This document shows, one piece after another, positions 50,712-58,916 of a stretch of DNA of 64,000 nucleotides. The first letter of the stretch is position 1. Every line of letters begins with the position of its first letter. Below the pieces are notes generated by a model, which worked only from the letters and a program-made list of their open reading frames with translations, had not been told where the DNA came from and ran no database searches. Source of the stretch: CAIWHR01 sp963708855 (lineage in GTDB: Bacteria; Pseudomonadota; Gammaproteobacteria; Burkholderiales; Casimicrobiaceae); assembly GCA_963708855.1 (NCBI GenBank), contig CAVPUM010000001.1, positions 62,001-126,000 on the forward strand, written 5' to 3'. Made by a program: the position numbers and the translations under genes.

Positions 50712-51818
50712 TCAATCAGGGATACGGCAGCGGGCGACCGCGCGGGCGTCGATGGCGGCGAAATCCCAATCGATGCCGAGCCCGGGCTTCGACGGGGCAA
50801 CGGCGTGACCCTCCGCGATCGCAAGCCGCGAGGTCGTGATGGCGTCGAGCTGCGGAATGTATTCGACCCAGGCCGCGTTCGGCGTGGCTGCCGTCAGCGA
50901 CACGTGCAGCTCCATCAGGAAGTGCGGACATACCGCGACGTTGAAGGCTTCCGCGAGATGCGCGACCTTGAGCCAGGGCGTGATGCCTCCGATGCGGGCG
51001 CAATCGACCTGCACGATCGAGCACGCGCGCCGCGCGAGATATTCCCGGAAGTGGGACGGGTGGTAGATCGACTCGCCGACGGCGATCGGGATCGCCGTAT
51101 GCGCGGCCAGTTCGACGTGTCCGCCCAGGTCCTCCGCCGGCAGCGGCTCCTCGAGCCAGGCGAGGCCGAACGGCTCGAACGCGCGCGCGCGGCGGATCGC
51201 CTCGGACACGTTGAAGCACTGGTTCGCATCGACCATGATCTCGAACGCGTCCCCGACCGCCTCGCGCACGGCGGCAAGCCGGGCGACGTCCTCGGACAGC
51301 TGCGGCTTGCCCACCTTGAGCTTCGCGCCGCGAAAGCCCTGTGCCTTGGCCTCGATCGTCTGCGCGACCAGCGCGTCGACGGCGAGGTGCAGCCAGCCGC
51401 CCTCGGTCGTGTAGACGGGAACCGCGGCTCTCGCGCCGCCGGCCGCCTTCCACAACGGCAACCCGGCGCGCTTGCAGCGCAGGTCCCACAAGGCCGTGTC
51501 GATCGCCGCCAGCGCAAGACTCGTGATCGCGCCGACGGCCGTCGCGTGCGTGTGGAAGAAGAGGTCCTTCCAGATGGCCTCGATGCAATCGGGATCGCGG
51601 CCGACCAGCTTCGGCGCCAGATGGTCGCGCAACAGCGCCATTACCGACGAGCCGCCGGTGCCGATCGTGTAGCTGTATCCCGTGCCCTCGCTGCCGTCGT
51701 CGCAACGGACGCGCACCATCGGCGTTTCCTGCGTGACGAACGACTGGATGGCGTCGGTGCGCACGACCTTGGGCGCGAGGTCGACCTGCATGATCTCCAC
51801 GGATCGGATGCGGGACAT
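50712..51818 (-). CDS. Mandelate racemase / enolase-superfamily sugar-acid dehydratase
   Basis: A 368-residue barrel enzyme with N-terminal capping domain (1-125). The base KxK is GAKLKVGKP (Lys about 166/168), metal ligands are Asp197 (VDANQ), Glu223 (LEEP) and Glu249 (GES), and the His/Asp pair is Asp in VQVDCARIGG and His in VCPHFLMELH. This KxK plus His-Asp dyad is of the mandelate racemase subgroup, which includes many acid-sugar dehydratases (galactonate, rhamnonate, tartrate types). The specific substrate cannot be read from sequence. It is 12 bp after DctM and 13 bp before the UxaA-type gene, so substrate and transporter probably match. Confidence 0.9.
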   Translation of the reverse strand: MSRIRSVEIMQVDLAPKVVRTDAIQSFVTQETPMVRVRCDDGSEGTGYSYTIGTGGSSVMALLRDHLAPKLVGRDPDCIEAIWKDLFFHTHATAVGAITSLALAAIDTALWDLRCKRAGLPLWKAAGGARAAVPVYTTEGGWLHLAVDALVAQTIEAKAQGFRGAKLKVGKPQLSEDVARLAAVREAVGDAFEIMVDANQCFNVSEAIRRARAFEPFGLAWLEEPLPAEDLGGHVELAAHTAIPIAVGESIYHPSHFREYLARRACSIVQVDCARIGGITPWLKVAHLAEAFNVAVCPHFLMELHVSLTAATPNAAWVEYIPQLDAITTSRLAIAEGHAVAPSKPGLGIDWDFAAIDARAVARCRIPD

Positions 51819-51830
51819 GACGAGTGGCGC

Positions 51831-53240
51831 TCACTTCGGATACAGGATGCCCGGCAGCCAGAGCACGAGCTGCGGCACGTAGGTGATGAGCGCGAGGGTC
51901 GCCAGCAGCGGCCACAGCCACGGCAGCACGGCCTTGACCGTGGCTTCGAACGAGATCTTCGCCACCTTCTGCAGCACGAACAGGACCATGCCGACGGGCG
52001 GTGTCAGCAGGCCGATCATCAGGTTGAGGATCATCACCAGACCGAAGTGGACCGGGTCGATGCCGAGCTTGGCGATGATCGGCATGAACACGGGGACGAG
52101 GATGGTGATCGCCGCGATGGTCTCCATGAAGCAGCCGACGAACAGCAGGAAGATGTTCGCCAGCAGCAGGAACACCAGCGGATTGTCGGAAATCGACAGC
52201 ACCCACTGCGCGATCGCCTCGGTGATCTGCGTGGTCGTCAGCACCCAGGCGAAGATCGACGCCGAGGCGACGATGAAAAGCACGATCGCCGTCGTCTCGA
52301 TGGTCTCCATCGAGATCTTGATCAGCATCCGCAGGTTGAGCGTGCGATACCAGGCGAAGCCGAGAAACAGCGCCCACGCCACCGCCGCCACGGCCGCCTC
52401 GGTCGGCGTGAACAGGCCCGTCGCCATGCCGCCGATCAGGATCACTGGCGTCAGCAGCGCCATGTAAGCCTCGAACTTGAAGAGCTTGTCGGCGACCATC
52501 GTGCCGGCCAGCAGCGCCCCGAAGCGCAGCCAGCCCGGCAGGCCTTCGCGCGACCACAGGAAGTACAGGGCCACGGCCGTGATCACGACGAAGGAGAGCT
52601 CGAAGAACGCGCCGCCCATCCGCGGCCAGGAGAACGGGATGTCGCTCCCATATTTGCGGACATGCGCGTAGTACGCCACCATTGCCATCATGAACAGCGC
52701 CATGACTGCGCCGGGGATGAAGCCGGCGGCGAACAGCTTGCCGATCGACACATTGGCCTGCACACCGTAGATCACCATCGGCAGCGACGGCGGGATGATC
52801 GGCCCGAGCGTGGCCGACGCCGCCGTGATGCCGAGGGCGAAATCGGTGGGATAGCCATGGTCCTTCATGGCCTTGATCTCGATCGTGCCGAGCCCTCCGG
52901 CGTCGGCGATCGCCGTGCCGGACATCCCAGCGAAGATCACGCTGCCGACCACGTTGACGTGACCGAGCCCGCCTTTGAGCCAGCCGACCAGCGCGAGAGC
53001 GAAGTTGTAGATCCGGTTGGTGATGCCGGCCGAGTTCATCAGCGCGCCCGCCAGGATGAAGAACGGGACGGCGAGCAGCGGAAAGCTGTCCACTCCGCCG
53101 ACCATCCGGTGGACCACGGTGAGCGGCGGAATCGTTCCGGAAATCCAGATGTAGAGCAACGATCCCAGGCACATCGCGATGGCAATGGGCAAACCGGTCG
53201 CCATCAGGCCGACGAAACCTCCGAGCAGGATGCTGTTCAC
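51831..53240 (-). CDS. TRAP transporter large permease, DctM family (long form)
   Basis: The channel subunit of the second TRAP system, 469 residues, about 40 longer than usual. Core motifs: SFPLLAVPFFILAGALMNSA, IFAGMSGTAIADAGGLGTIE, PIIPPSLPMVIYGVQAN, GLFTPTEAAVAAVAWA and HFGLVMILNLMIGLLTPPVG. The extra length lies in the middle (about 205-265, AFFELSFVVITAVALYFLWS and GWLRFGALLAGTMVADK), where extra hydrophobic segments replace the short loop. The ATG is at 53240 and DctQ ends 13 bp upstream. The dctP-dctQ-dctM order is the usual one. Confidence 0.93.
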   Translation of the reverse strand: MNSILLGGFVGLMATGLPIAIAMCLGSLLYIWISGTIPPLTVVHRMVGGVDSFPLLAVPFFILAGALMNSAGITNRIYNFALALVGWLKGGLGHVNVVGSVIFAGMSGTAIADAGGLGTIEIKAMKDHGYPTDFALGITAASATLGPIIPPSLPMVIYGVQANVSIGKLFAAGFIPGAVMALFMMAMVAYYAHVRKYGSDIPFSWPRMGGAFFELSFVVITAVALYFLWSREGLPGWLRFGALLAGTMVADKLFKFEAYMALLTPVILIGGMATGLFTPTEAAVAAVAWALFLGFAWYRTLNLRMLIKISMETIETTAIVLFIVASASIFAWVLTTTQITEAIAQWVLSISDNPLVFLLLANIFLLFVGCFMETIAAITILVPVFMPIIAKLGIDPVHFGLVMILNLMIGLLTPPVGMVLFVLQKVAKISFEATVKAVLPWLWPLLATLALITYVPQLVLWLPGILYPK

Positions 53241-53253
53241 CTCGGCATCCCGC

Positions 53254-53826
53254 TCACGTTTCCGCCTCGCCGGGGCGCTCGAGCACGGACCAGCCCTGCC
53301 GCCAGTGCCGCACCATCACCTGCACCGCGCGAAAGGTCATCATCGCGAACCCGAACGTGACGCAGCCGTAGATGTAGCTCATCGGAAAATCGATGACGGT
53401 CATCTGGAGATTCTGCATTTTCGGCACCAGCAGCACCGACAGCCAGGTCGCATACGCCAGAAACCCGACGCGGACGATGTCGACGCACGTCGACATCGCG
53501 CGGCCCACGCCGGCCGGGAGCCACCGGTACAGGAACTCGACGTGGATGTGCGTGTTCCGGCGCACGGCCATCGACGCCCCGACGAACGTGACGATGATCA
53601 GCAGATAGCGGGCGATCTCCTCGGTCCACGCCGCCGAGCTCTCGAGCACGTAGCGCGTGAAGAACTGATAGAAGATGTCCAGCGCCAGCAGCCAGAAGAC
53701 GCCCAGCACGAGCCAGTCCTCCCAACCGTAGCCCGACAGGTCGATCGGCTCGTCGATCGCGTGAAAGTGACCCTCGGCGTCGAGGACGGGGCCGTCCGCG
53801 GGTACGGTTTCTCTGGCGTCGGTCAT
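53254..53826 (-). CDS. TRAP transporter small permease, DctQ family
   Basis: A 190-residue four-helix inner-membrane subunit. The first helix (WLVLGVFWLLALDIFYQFF) is followed by the conserved SSAAWTEEIARYLLIIVTFVG (Trp-Thr-Glu-Glu), and then NTHIHVEFLYRWLP, a family hallmark. A long N-terminal cytosolic piece of about 35 residues is acidic (DARETVPADGPVLDAEGHF). It lies between DctP (49 bp upstream) and DctM (13 bp downstream). Confidence 0.92.
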   Translation of the reverse strand: MTDARETVPADGPVLDAEGHFHAIDEPIDLSGYGWEDWLVLGVFWLLALDIFYQFFTRYVLESSAAWTEEIARYLLIIVTFVGASMAVRRNTHIHVEFLYRWLPAGVGRAMSTCVDIVRVGFLAYATWLSVLLVPKMQNLQMTVIDFPMSYIYGCVTFGFAMMTFRAVQVMVRHWRQGWSVLERPGEAET

Positions 53827-53875
53827 GCCGGCTGCGTTTGCGGGCCGCCGGGCGGCCCGCTCCTGGACGAATGCG

Positions 53876-54853
53876 CTATTTGATCGCGACGATGCGGTCG
53901 TAGTCCTTGCGCTCGTAGCCCATCGACTCAGGCGTCGAGTTCTTCAGCACCGCGTCGACGAAGCTCTGCCGGTTGACGGTGACGATCTGCAGGCCCTTCT
54001 TCTTGAACTCGTCGACGAGCTCGGCCTCGCGCTTCTTGATCTGCGCGGTGGCGCGGTCGGCGGCCTCGCGCGTCACGTCGGTGAAGATCTTCTTCTCGCC
54101 GTCGGTCAGCTTGGTCCACACGTGCGGCGCGATCTGCGTCGTCAACCCGTCGACGATGTGGCTCGTCATCATGATGGCCTTCTGCACCTCGAAGAATTTC
54201 TTCGCCTCGATCGTGGTCAGCGGGTTCTCCTGCGCCTCGACGGTGCCGTTCTGCAGCGCGAGGTAGACCTCGGCAAAGGCGATCGGCGTTGGGTTCGCCC
54301 CGCAGGCCTTCGGCGTCGCCATGTAGGCCGGTACGTCGGGCACGCGGATCTTCAGCCCCTTCATGCCGGCGCAGTCGGTGAACGGCCGGTTGGACGTCGT
54401 CTGCCGCGCGCCGTAGTAGGTGTACGCGGTGATATGGATGCCGGACTTCTGCCGGAAGCCCTCGACCATTTCCGCGAACACGGGGCTCTTGGAGTACGCG
54501 ATAAGATGGTCCGCGTCACGGAAGATGAACGGATAGTAGGCGATGCCGATGCGCGGGTAGCTGCGCGCGGCGAACGACGGACCGCTGATGATCATGTCGA
54601 CGGTGCCGAGCGTCAGGCCCTGATTGATGTCGGTCTCCTTGCCGAGCGAGCTCGCGGGGAAGACCTGGATGTCGAACTTGCCGTTGGTGCGCTTCTTGAT
54701 CTCCTCCGCCGCCCACACCGACTGCGTGTGGTAGGGCTCGGACGTCTCGTAGACGTGCGCCCACTTGAGCTTCTGCTGCGCGGCGGCCGGACCGCCGGCC
54801 ACGATGGCGGCCGACGCGACCGCAAGCAAGATCCCCTTCGAAAGCAAACGCAT
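53876..54853 (-). CDS. TRAP transporter substrate-binding protein, DctP family
   Basis: A 325-residue periplasmic binding protein. The signal peptide MRLLSKGILLAVASAAIVAG ends before QQKLKWAHVYETSEPYH. Characteristic blocks are LGKETDINQGLTLGTVDMI, TTSNRPFTDCAGMKGLKIRV with the ligand-carboxylate Arg, and LQNGTVEAQENPLTTI. The sugar-acid binding subclass (UehA/GulT type) is likely from the neighbours, but the ligand is not proven. The ATG at 54853 is preceded by GGAGAAATC. It follows the idonate dehydrogenase gene by 67 bp. Confidence 0.92.
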   Translation of the reverse strand: MRLLSKGILLAVASAAIVAGGPAAAQQKLKWAHVYETSEPYHTQSVWAAEEIKKRTNGKFDIQVFPASSLGKETDINQGLTLGTVDMIISGPSFAARSYPRIGIAYYPFIFRDADHLIAYSKSPVFAEMVEGFRQKSGIHITAYTYYGARQTTSNRPFTDCAGMKGLKIRVPDVPAYMATPKACGANPTPIAFAEVYLALQNGTVEAQENPLTTIEAKKFFEVQKAIMMTSHIVDGLTTQIAPHVWTKLTDGEKKIFTDVTREAADRATAQIKKREAELVDEFKKKGLQIVTVNRQSFVDAVLKNSTPESMGYERKDYDRIVAIK

Positions 54854-54920
54854 GATTTCTCCTTCGTGCCGTTGATGGTTGCGGGCTGTTGCCCGCGGAT
54901 GATTCCAGGCTGCGTTCACG

Positions 54921-55946
54921 TCACGCCGCCACTACCTGCACCTTGGTGCTCTGTGTCTTGTCCCTGGCCAGCGCAAACGCCTTGACGGCCTCCTGCAGCG
55001 GGAACTGGCCGGACAGCAGCGGCCGCACGTCGACGCGGCGCGACGACAGATAGTCGACCGCCCAGTCGAACTCGATGCCCCAGCGAAACGCGCCCTTCAG
55101 GTCGAGCTCCTTGGCCATCAGCTCGTTGACGACGAACGGCAGCGGCTCGTGCGGCAGCGTGCCGACCTGGACGATCGTGCCGCCGCGCTTCGCGGCCGCC
55201 ACGCAGGACTTGAGCGCCGCGAAGCTGCCCGACACTTCGAAGCAGACGTCGAACTGCGGCGCGGTCAGCGCGTCGGCCTCGCGGTCGGCGCGCAGCGTCC
55301 GGTCGGCGCCCACCTCGCGCGCCTTCGCCAGCGGCCGATCGAGGATATCGGACACCGTCACGGACTTTGCCCCGGCGAGGCGCGCCGCGATCACCGTCAG
55401 GCAGCCGATGGTGCCGGAGCCCGTGATCAGCACCGACTTGCCGATGAGATCGGTGCCGCGATGGACGGCATGCAGCGCGACGGCCAGCGGCTCCGCGAAC
55501 GCGAGCTCCCCGAGCGTGACGTCGCCCGCCACCGGATAGCACTGCCGCTCGCCCAGCACGAAGAATTCGCTGAACATGCCCTGCACGTGCGGGTAGAGGC
55601 TGGCGCTGCCCATGAAGCGCATGTTCCGGCAAAGCTGCTCGCGTCCCTCGCGGCAACCTTCGCACCGGCCACAGGCATGCGACGGGCTTACCGCCACCTT
55701 GTCGCCCACCTTCACCCGGCTGACGCCGGCACCGATCGCCGCGACGGTGGCCGAGGCCTCGTGTCCCGGGATCAGCGGCTCGCGGACGATGAAGCTGCCG
55801 TTCCTGCCTTCGTAATAATAGTGGATGTCCGAGCCGCAGATACCGCCGGCGCCCAGCCGCAGCAGCACCTGACCCGGGCCGACCTCGGGAGTGTCGACCG
55901 CCTCGATCCGCAGATCGTCCTTCGCGTGAATACGGCAAGCCAGCAT
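54921..55946 (-). CDS. idnD: L-idonate 5-dehydrogenase
   Basis: A zinc-dependent medium-chain dehydrogenase of 341 residues that oxidises L-idonate to 5-ketogluconate with NAD(P)+. The catalytic zinc motif is GICGSDIHYYYEGRNG (Cys about 37), followed by LIPGHEASATVAAIG. The structural zinc loop is CGRCEGCREGREQLC, and the nucleotide-binding motif is VLITGSGTIGCLTVIAA. The HYYYEGRNGSF text is typical of IdnD. The ATG at 55946 follows GGAGC; an upstream ATG (55964) would add six residues. It is the first metabolic gene after the GntR regulator (73 bp). Confidence 0.9.
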   Translation of the reverse strand: MLACRIHAKDDLRIEAVDTPEVGPGQVLLRLGAGGICGSDIHYYYEGRNGSFIVREPLIPGHEASATVAAIGAGVSRVKVGDKVAVSPSHACGRCEGCREGREQLCRNMRFMGSASLYPHVQGMFSEFFVLGERQCYPVAGDVTLGELAFAEPLAVALHAVHRGTDLIGKSVLITGSGTIGCLTVIAARLAGAKSVTVSDILDRPLAKAREVGADRTLRADREADALTAPQFDVCFEVSGSFAALKSCVAAAKRGGTIVQVGTLPHEPLPFVVNELMAKELDLKGAFRWGIEFDWAVDYLSSRRVDVRPLLSGQFPLQEAVKAFALARDKTQSTKVQVVAA

Positions 55947-56019
55947 GGCATTCGCTCCTTTCAACGGCGGCGATTCACGGGCCGCGATCCAGGCGTCGCG
56001 CCCCCGTATCGCCGGAAAA

Positions 56020-56751
56020 TCAATGCAAGGTGTTCCAGCCCTTGTTGAACCGCTTGTATGCCTTGTTCAGATGACGCTGCATCGCGGCGCGCGAGCCCGC
56101 GACGTCGTGCTCGGCGATCGCCTTCAGCACTGCGCGATGCTCGGCCATCGCCGCCGTCCACAGTCCCGGCGTGTCGTAATGGTGTTCCAGCCTCTGGTAG
56201 AGGGGACCGGCGCGCTCCTCCCACAGCATCTTCACCACCGCGACCAGCGCGCCGTTGCCGGTCGCCTCGGCGATCCGCAGGTGAAACAGGCGATCACCGG
56301 CCAGCGGTTGCTTTTCGTGCTCGAATTCGCGGTGCATCTGTTCCAGCGCTTCCTCGATCGCAGTGATCTGCGTCTTCTTGCCCGACTTGGCGGCGAGCGC
56401 CGCGCACTCGCTTTCGATCGTGTATCGGGCACGCATCAGCTCGAACGGCCCGGCCAGCGCATGCACCTCGTCGCGTCCGCCCCCCCCGGCGAGGACCTCG
56501 ATTCCCTCCGCCCTGATCCCGGGTCCGAGCACGTAGATGCCGGAGCCGATGCGCACTTCGACCAGGCCCTCGACCTCCAGCGCGATCAGCGCCTCGCGCA
56601 CCGATGGCCGCGAAACGCCGAGTTGCTTGGCGAGGTCGCGCTCCGGCGGCAGTCGCGCGCCCGCCAGGAATTCGCCGGCGCGAATCAATTCCCGGATCTG
56701 GTCGGCGATCTGCCGATACAACCGGCGCGGTTCGATGCTCTGGAATGGCAT
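56020..56751 (-). CDS. GntR-family transcriptional regulator, FCD (FadR) subfamily
   Basis: A 243-residue DNA-binding repressor-type protein. The winged helix (residues about 8-75) has LPPERDLAKQLGVSRPSVRE and EGLVEVRIGSGIYVL. The FCD ligand domain (about 95-230) has DRLFHLRIAEATGNGALV with the metal-binding Asp and His. UxuR/ExuR/LldR-type relatives sense sugar or hydroxy acids. It is at the start of the minus-strand idnD-TRAP-dehydratase series and 189 bp from the divergent SDR gene. A TGGTAATACCA site lies in that spacer and is the likely operator for both directions, including self-control. Confidence 0.93.
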   Translation of the reverse strand: MPFQSIEPRRLYRQIADQIRELIRAGEFLAGARLPPERDLAKQLGVSRPSVREALIALEVEGLVEVRIGSGIYVLGPGIRAEGIEVLAGGGGRDEVHALAGPFELMRARYTIESECAALAAKSGKKTQITAIEEALEQMHREFEHEKQPLAGDRLFHLRIAEATGNGALVAVVKMLWEERAGPLYQRLEHHYDTPGLWTAAMAEHRAVLKAIAEHDVAGSRAAMQRHLNKAYKRFNKGWNTLH

Positions 56752-56835
56752 GGGGCGGTGAACGCGGTCGACGGCGGCATTCGACGTCCAGGGGGTCGGG
56801 CAGCAAGGCTAACCCCGGACCGGCAACTGGTCAAG

Positions 56836-56846
56836 TGGTAATACCA
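56836..56846. promoter_or_regulatory. Palindromic GntR/FCD-type operator TGGTAATACCA
   Basis: An 11-bp perfect inverted repeat with the FadR-type pattern TNGTNNNACNA, in the spacer between the GntR gene and the SDR gene. A TACAAT hexamer (56865-56870) 18 bp downstream could be the -10 of the SDR promoter, so the site would overlap its -35 region. I infer that the neighbouring GntR protein binds here. Confidence 0.65.
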
Positions 56847-56864
56847 ATTTCCGGACCTCCGGCG

Positions 56865-56870
56865 TACAAT
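56865..56870 (+). promoter_or_regulatory. TACAAT -10 box for the SDR-FAH operon
   Basis: TACAAT lies 71 bp before the SDR ATG and 18 bp after the GntR-type palindrome. The corresponding -35 position falls in or next to that palindrome and is a poor consensus match, as expected for a promoter controlled by a bound regulator. Inference from position only. Confidence 0.4.
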
Positions 56871-56940
56871 CGGGCGCGCGGCCGGGTGGTCACGGCGATC
56901 GCCGAACACGATCACGAATTCACGCAAAGGAACGGGCACC

Positions 56941-57696
56941 ATGAGCGGACGACTGGCAGGCAAGATTGCGCTGATCACGGCCGCGGGACAGGGCATCGGA
57001 CACGCGGCCGCGATGGCGATGGCAAGCGAGGGCGCGACGGTCTACGCGACCGACGTCAACCCGAAGCTCCTCGAGCACTATGCGGGGGTGGCGAACGTGG
57101 TGCCGCGCACGCTCGATGTGCTCGACGACGTCGCCATCGCGAAGCTCGCCGACGAGTTGCCGGCGCTCGACGTCCTGTTCAACTGCGCCGGCTACGTCCA
57201 CCATGGAACCATCCTCGATTGCACGCCGAAGGACTGGGATTTCAGCTTCAACCTCAACGTCCGCGCGATGTACGTGACGATCCGCTGCACGCTGCCGAAG
57301 ATGCTCGCCAAATACGCAGCGAACGGGCGCGGCTCGTCCATCATCAACATGAGCTCGATCGCGTCGAGCGTGAAGGGGCTGCCCAACCGGTTCGTCTACG
57401 GGACCACGAAAGCCGCCGTGATCGGCCTCACCAAGGCCATCGCCATGGATTTCGTGACGAAGGGCATCCGCTGCAACGCGATCGGCCCCGGCACCGTCGA
57501 CACGCCGTCGCTCTCCGATCGCATCAATGCGTTCCCGGACCCGGTGGAGGCACGGAAGATGTTCGTCGCGCGGCAGCCGATGGGCCGGATCGCCAAGGCG
57601 GAGGAGATCGCGCCACTGATCGTGTTCCTCGCGTCCGACGAAAGCGCATTGGTCACCGGCAACATGCATTCCTGCGACGGCGGCATGACCATCTGA
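56941..57696 (+). CDS. SDR family oxidoreductase (2-keto-3-deoxy-L-fuconate dehydrogenase-like)
   Basis: A 251-residue short-chain dehydrogenase. The cofactor motif is TAAGQGIGHAAAMAM (about residue 13), with Asp about 38 in YATDVNP favouring NAD+. The catalytic Ser is in NMSSIASS, and Tyr/Lys in FVYGTTKAAVIGL. The sequence resembles the DHRS6/BDH2-like subfamily that includes 2-keto-3-deoxy-L-fuconate 4-dehydrogenase. The gene next to it is an FAH-family hydrolase of the 2,4-diketo-3-deoxy-L-fuconate type, an arrangement known from fuconate pathways. The exact deoxy sugar acid is not proven. Confidence 0.88.
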   Translation: MSGRLAGKIALITAAGQGIGHAAAMAMASEGATVYATDVNPKLLEHYAGVANVVPRTLDVLDDVAIAKLADELPALDVLFNCAGYVHHGTILDCTPKDWDFSFNLNVRAMYVTIRCTLPKMLAKYAANGRGSSIINMSSIASSVKGLPNRFVYGTTKAAVIGLTKAIAMDFVTKGIRCNAIGPGTVDTPSLSDRINAFPDPVEARKMFVARQPMGRIAKAEEIAPLIVFLASDESALVTGNMHSCDGGMTI

Positions 57697-57744
57697 TCAC
57701 GCGGCCCCTCGAAACCCCGATCCGCCCGACCGACTGGAGAGCAC

Positions 57745-58602
57745 ATGAAACTCGTACGCTACGGCCCCCCCGGCAAGGAAAAGCCCGGCCTCATCGACGC
57801 GGACGGCAAGCTCCGCGACCTGTCGAAGAAGGTCAAGGACATCGATGGCGCGGCACTGGCGCCGGCGGAACTCGCCAGGCTCGCGAAGCTCGACCCGAAG
57901 AAGCTGCCGCTCGTCAAAGGCCGGCCGCGCCTGGGTCCCTGCGTCGCGATGCCGTCGAAGTTCGTCGCGATCGGCCTCAACTTCAGCGACCACGCGAAGG
58001 AGACGGGTTCGCCCATTCCCGAGCATCCGGTCGTGTTCTTCAAGTCGACGACGTGCATCGTCGGCCCCAACGACAACGTGATGGCGCCGATGGACTCCAC
58101 GCAGCTTGACTGGGAAGTCGAGCTCGGCGTCGTGATCGGACGCACGGCGCGCTACGTGAGCGAAAAGGATGCGCTGAAGTACGTCGCCGGCTATTGTGTC
58201 GTCAACGATGTCTCGGAGCGCGATTTCCAGCTGAAGAAGGGCGCGACCCAATGGAGCAAGGGCAAGGGCTGCGACACGTTCGGGCCGTTGGGGCCCTGGC
58301 TCGTCACCCGCGACGAGGTCGACGACCCGCAAAACCTCGCGATGTGGCTCGACGTCAACGGCGTGCGCCGGCAGACGGGCAACACGAGCACGATGGTCTT
58401 CGGCGTCGCCGCGCTCGTCGCCGACGTCTCGCGCTACATGACGCTCTTGCCCGGCGACGTGATCACCACGGGCACGCCACCCGGCGTGGGCATGGGGATG
58501 AAACCCCAGACATGGCTCAAGCCTGGCGACGTCATCACGCTCGGCATCGAGGGCCTCGGTGCGCAGAAGCAGAAAGTGGTGCCGTTCAAGGGTAGGCGCT
58601 GA
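57745..58602 (+). CDS. Fumarylacetoacetate hydrolase family protein (2,4-diketo-3-deoxy-L-fuconate hydrolase-like)
   Basis: A 285-residue FAH-fold enzyme that cleaves C-C bonds of diketo acids. Conserved blocks are KFVAIGLNFSDHAKETG (His in the Asp/His pocket), the metal Glu pair in LDWEVELGVVIGRTARYVS, YCVVNDVSERDFQ and GDVITTGTPPGVGMG. The length and LNFSDHAKE fit the subgroup that hydrolyses 2,4-diketo-3-deoxy-L-fuconate to pyruvate and L-lactate. The preceding SDR ends 48 bp upstream. No aldolase or kinase is in the operon, which is consistent with the hydrolytic branch. Confidence 0.88.
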   Translation: MKLVRYGPPGKEKPGLIDADGKLRDLSKKVKDIDGAALAPAELARLAKLDPKKLPLVKGRPRLGPCVAMPSKFVAIGLNFSDHAKETGSPIPEHPVVFFKSTTCIVGPNDNVMAPMDSTQLDWEVELGVVIGRTARYVSEKDALKYVAGYCVVNDVSERDFQLKKGATQWSKGKGCDTFGPLGPWLVTRDEVDDPQNLAMWLDVNGVRRQTGNTSTMVFGVAALVADVSRYMTLLPGDVITTGTPPGVGMGMKPQTWLKPGDVITLGIEGLGAQKQKVVPFKGRR

Positions 58603-58916
58603 ACGTCGAGTCTGACCGCGCGGCTTGTTCATCGACAGTGCGACGACCCACACCAGACGGCCGCGGCTCCCGATAGCGGACCATCAGCGGCCGTCGCCAT
58701 GGGGACGGTTTTCCGCGTTGCGCGGGTGACGCGGCCTACGAATCTCTACAGTTGGCCGGCTGCGGAAGCACAGCAATTTCAGGAGTAGCCACATTGCCTG
58801 TACCGGTGACCGCGCCCCTCGAAAGGGGTACGATTTAACGGCTGGGCCATGAAGGGCACCGGCCGTTCTTTTTCGAAGGCGGGGCGGGCGCCCAACCCAT
58901 TCGCACGGGAGGCGAC
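58603..58916. other. 314-bp spacer with two hairpins before the CBS gene
   Basis: No convincing gene lies between the FAH gene and the CBS-domain gene. The first 180 bp show nothing I can assign. The last 100 bp contain two adjacent stem-loops, CCCCT/AGGGG with loop CGAA (58815-58828) and AACGGCTGG/CCGGCCGTT (58837-58867), the second followed by CTTTTT. The pair may be a terminator of the FAH operon or a structured leader of the CBS gene. Confidence 0.7.
58837..58873 (+). terminator. Rho-independent-type hairpin upstream of the CBS gene
   Basis: The arms AACGGCTGG (58837-58845) and CCGGCCGTT (58859-58867) form a nine-pair stem with one G-U pair, followed by CTTTTT. It is 235 bp after the FAH stop and 44 bp before the CBS-protein ATG. 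It fits an intrinsic terminator; a preceding short hairpin at 58815-58828 leaves a leader or small RNA possible. Confidence 0.5.
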
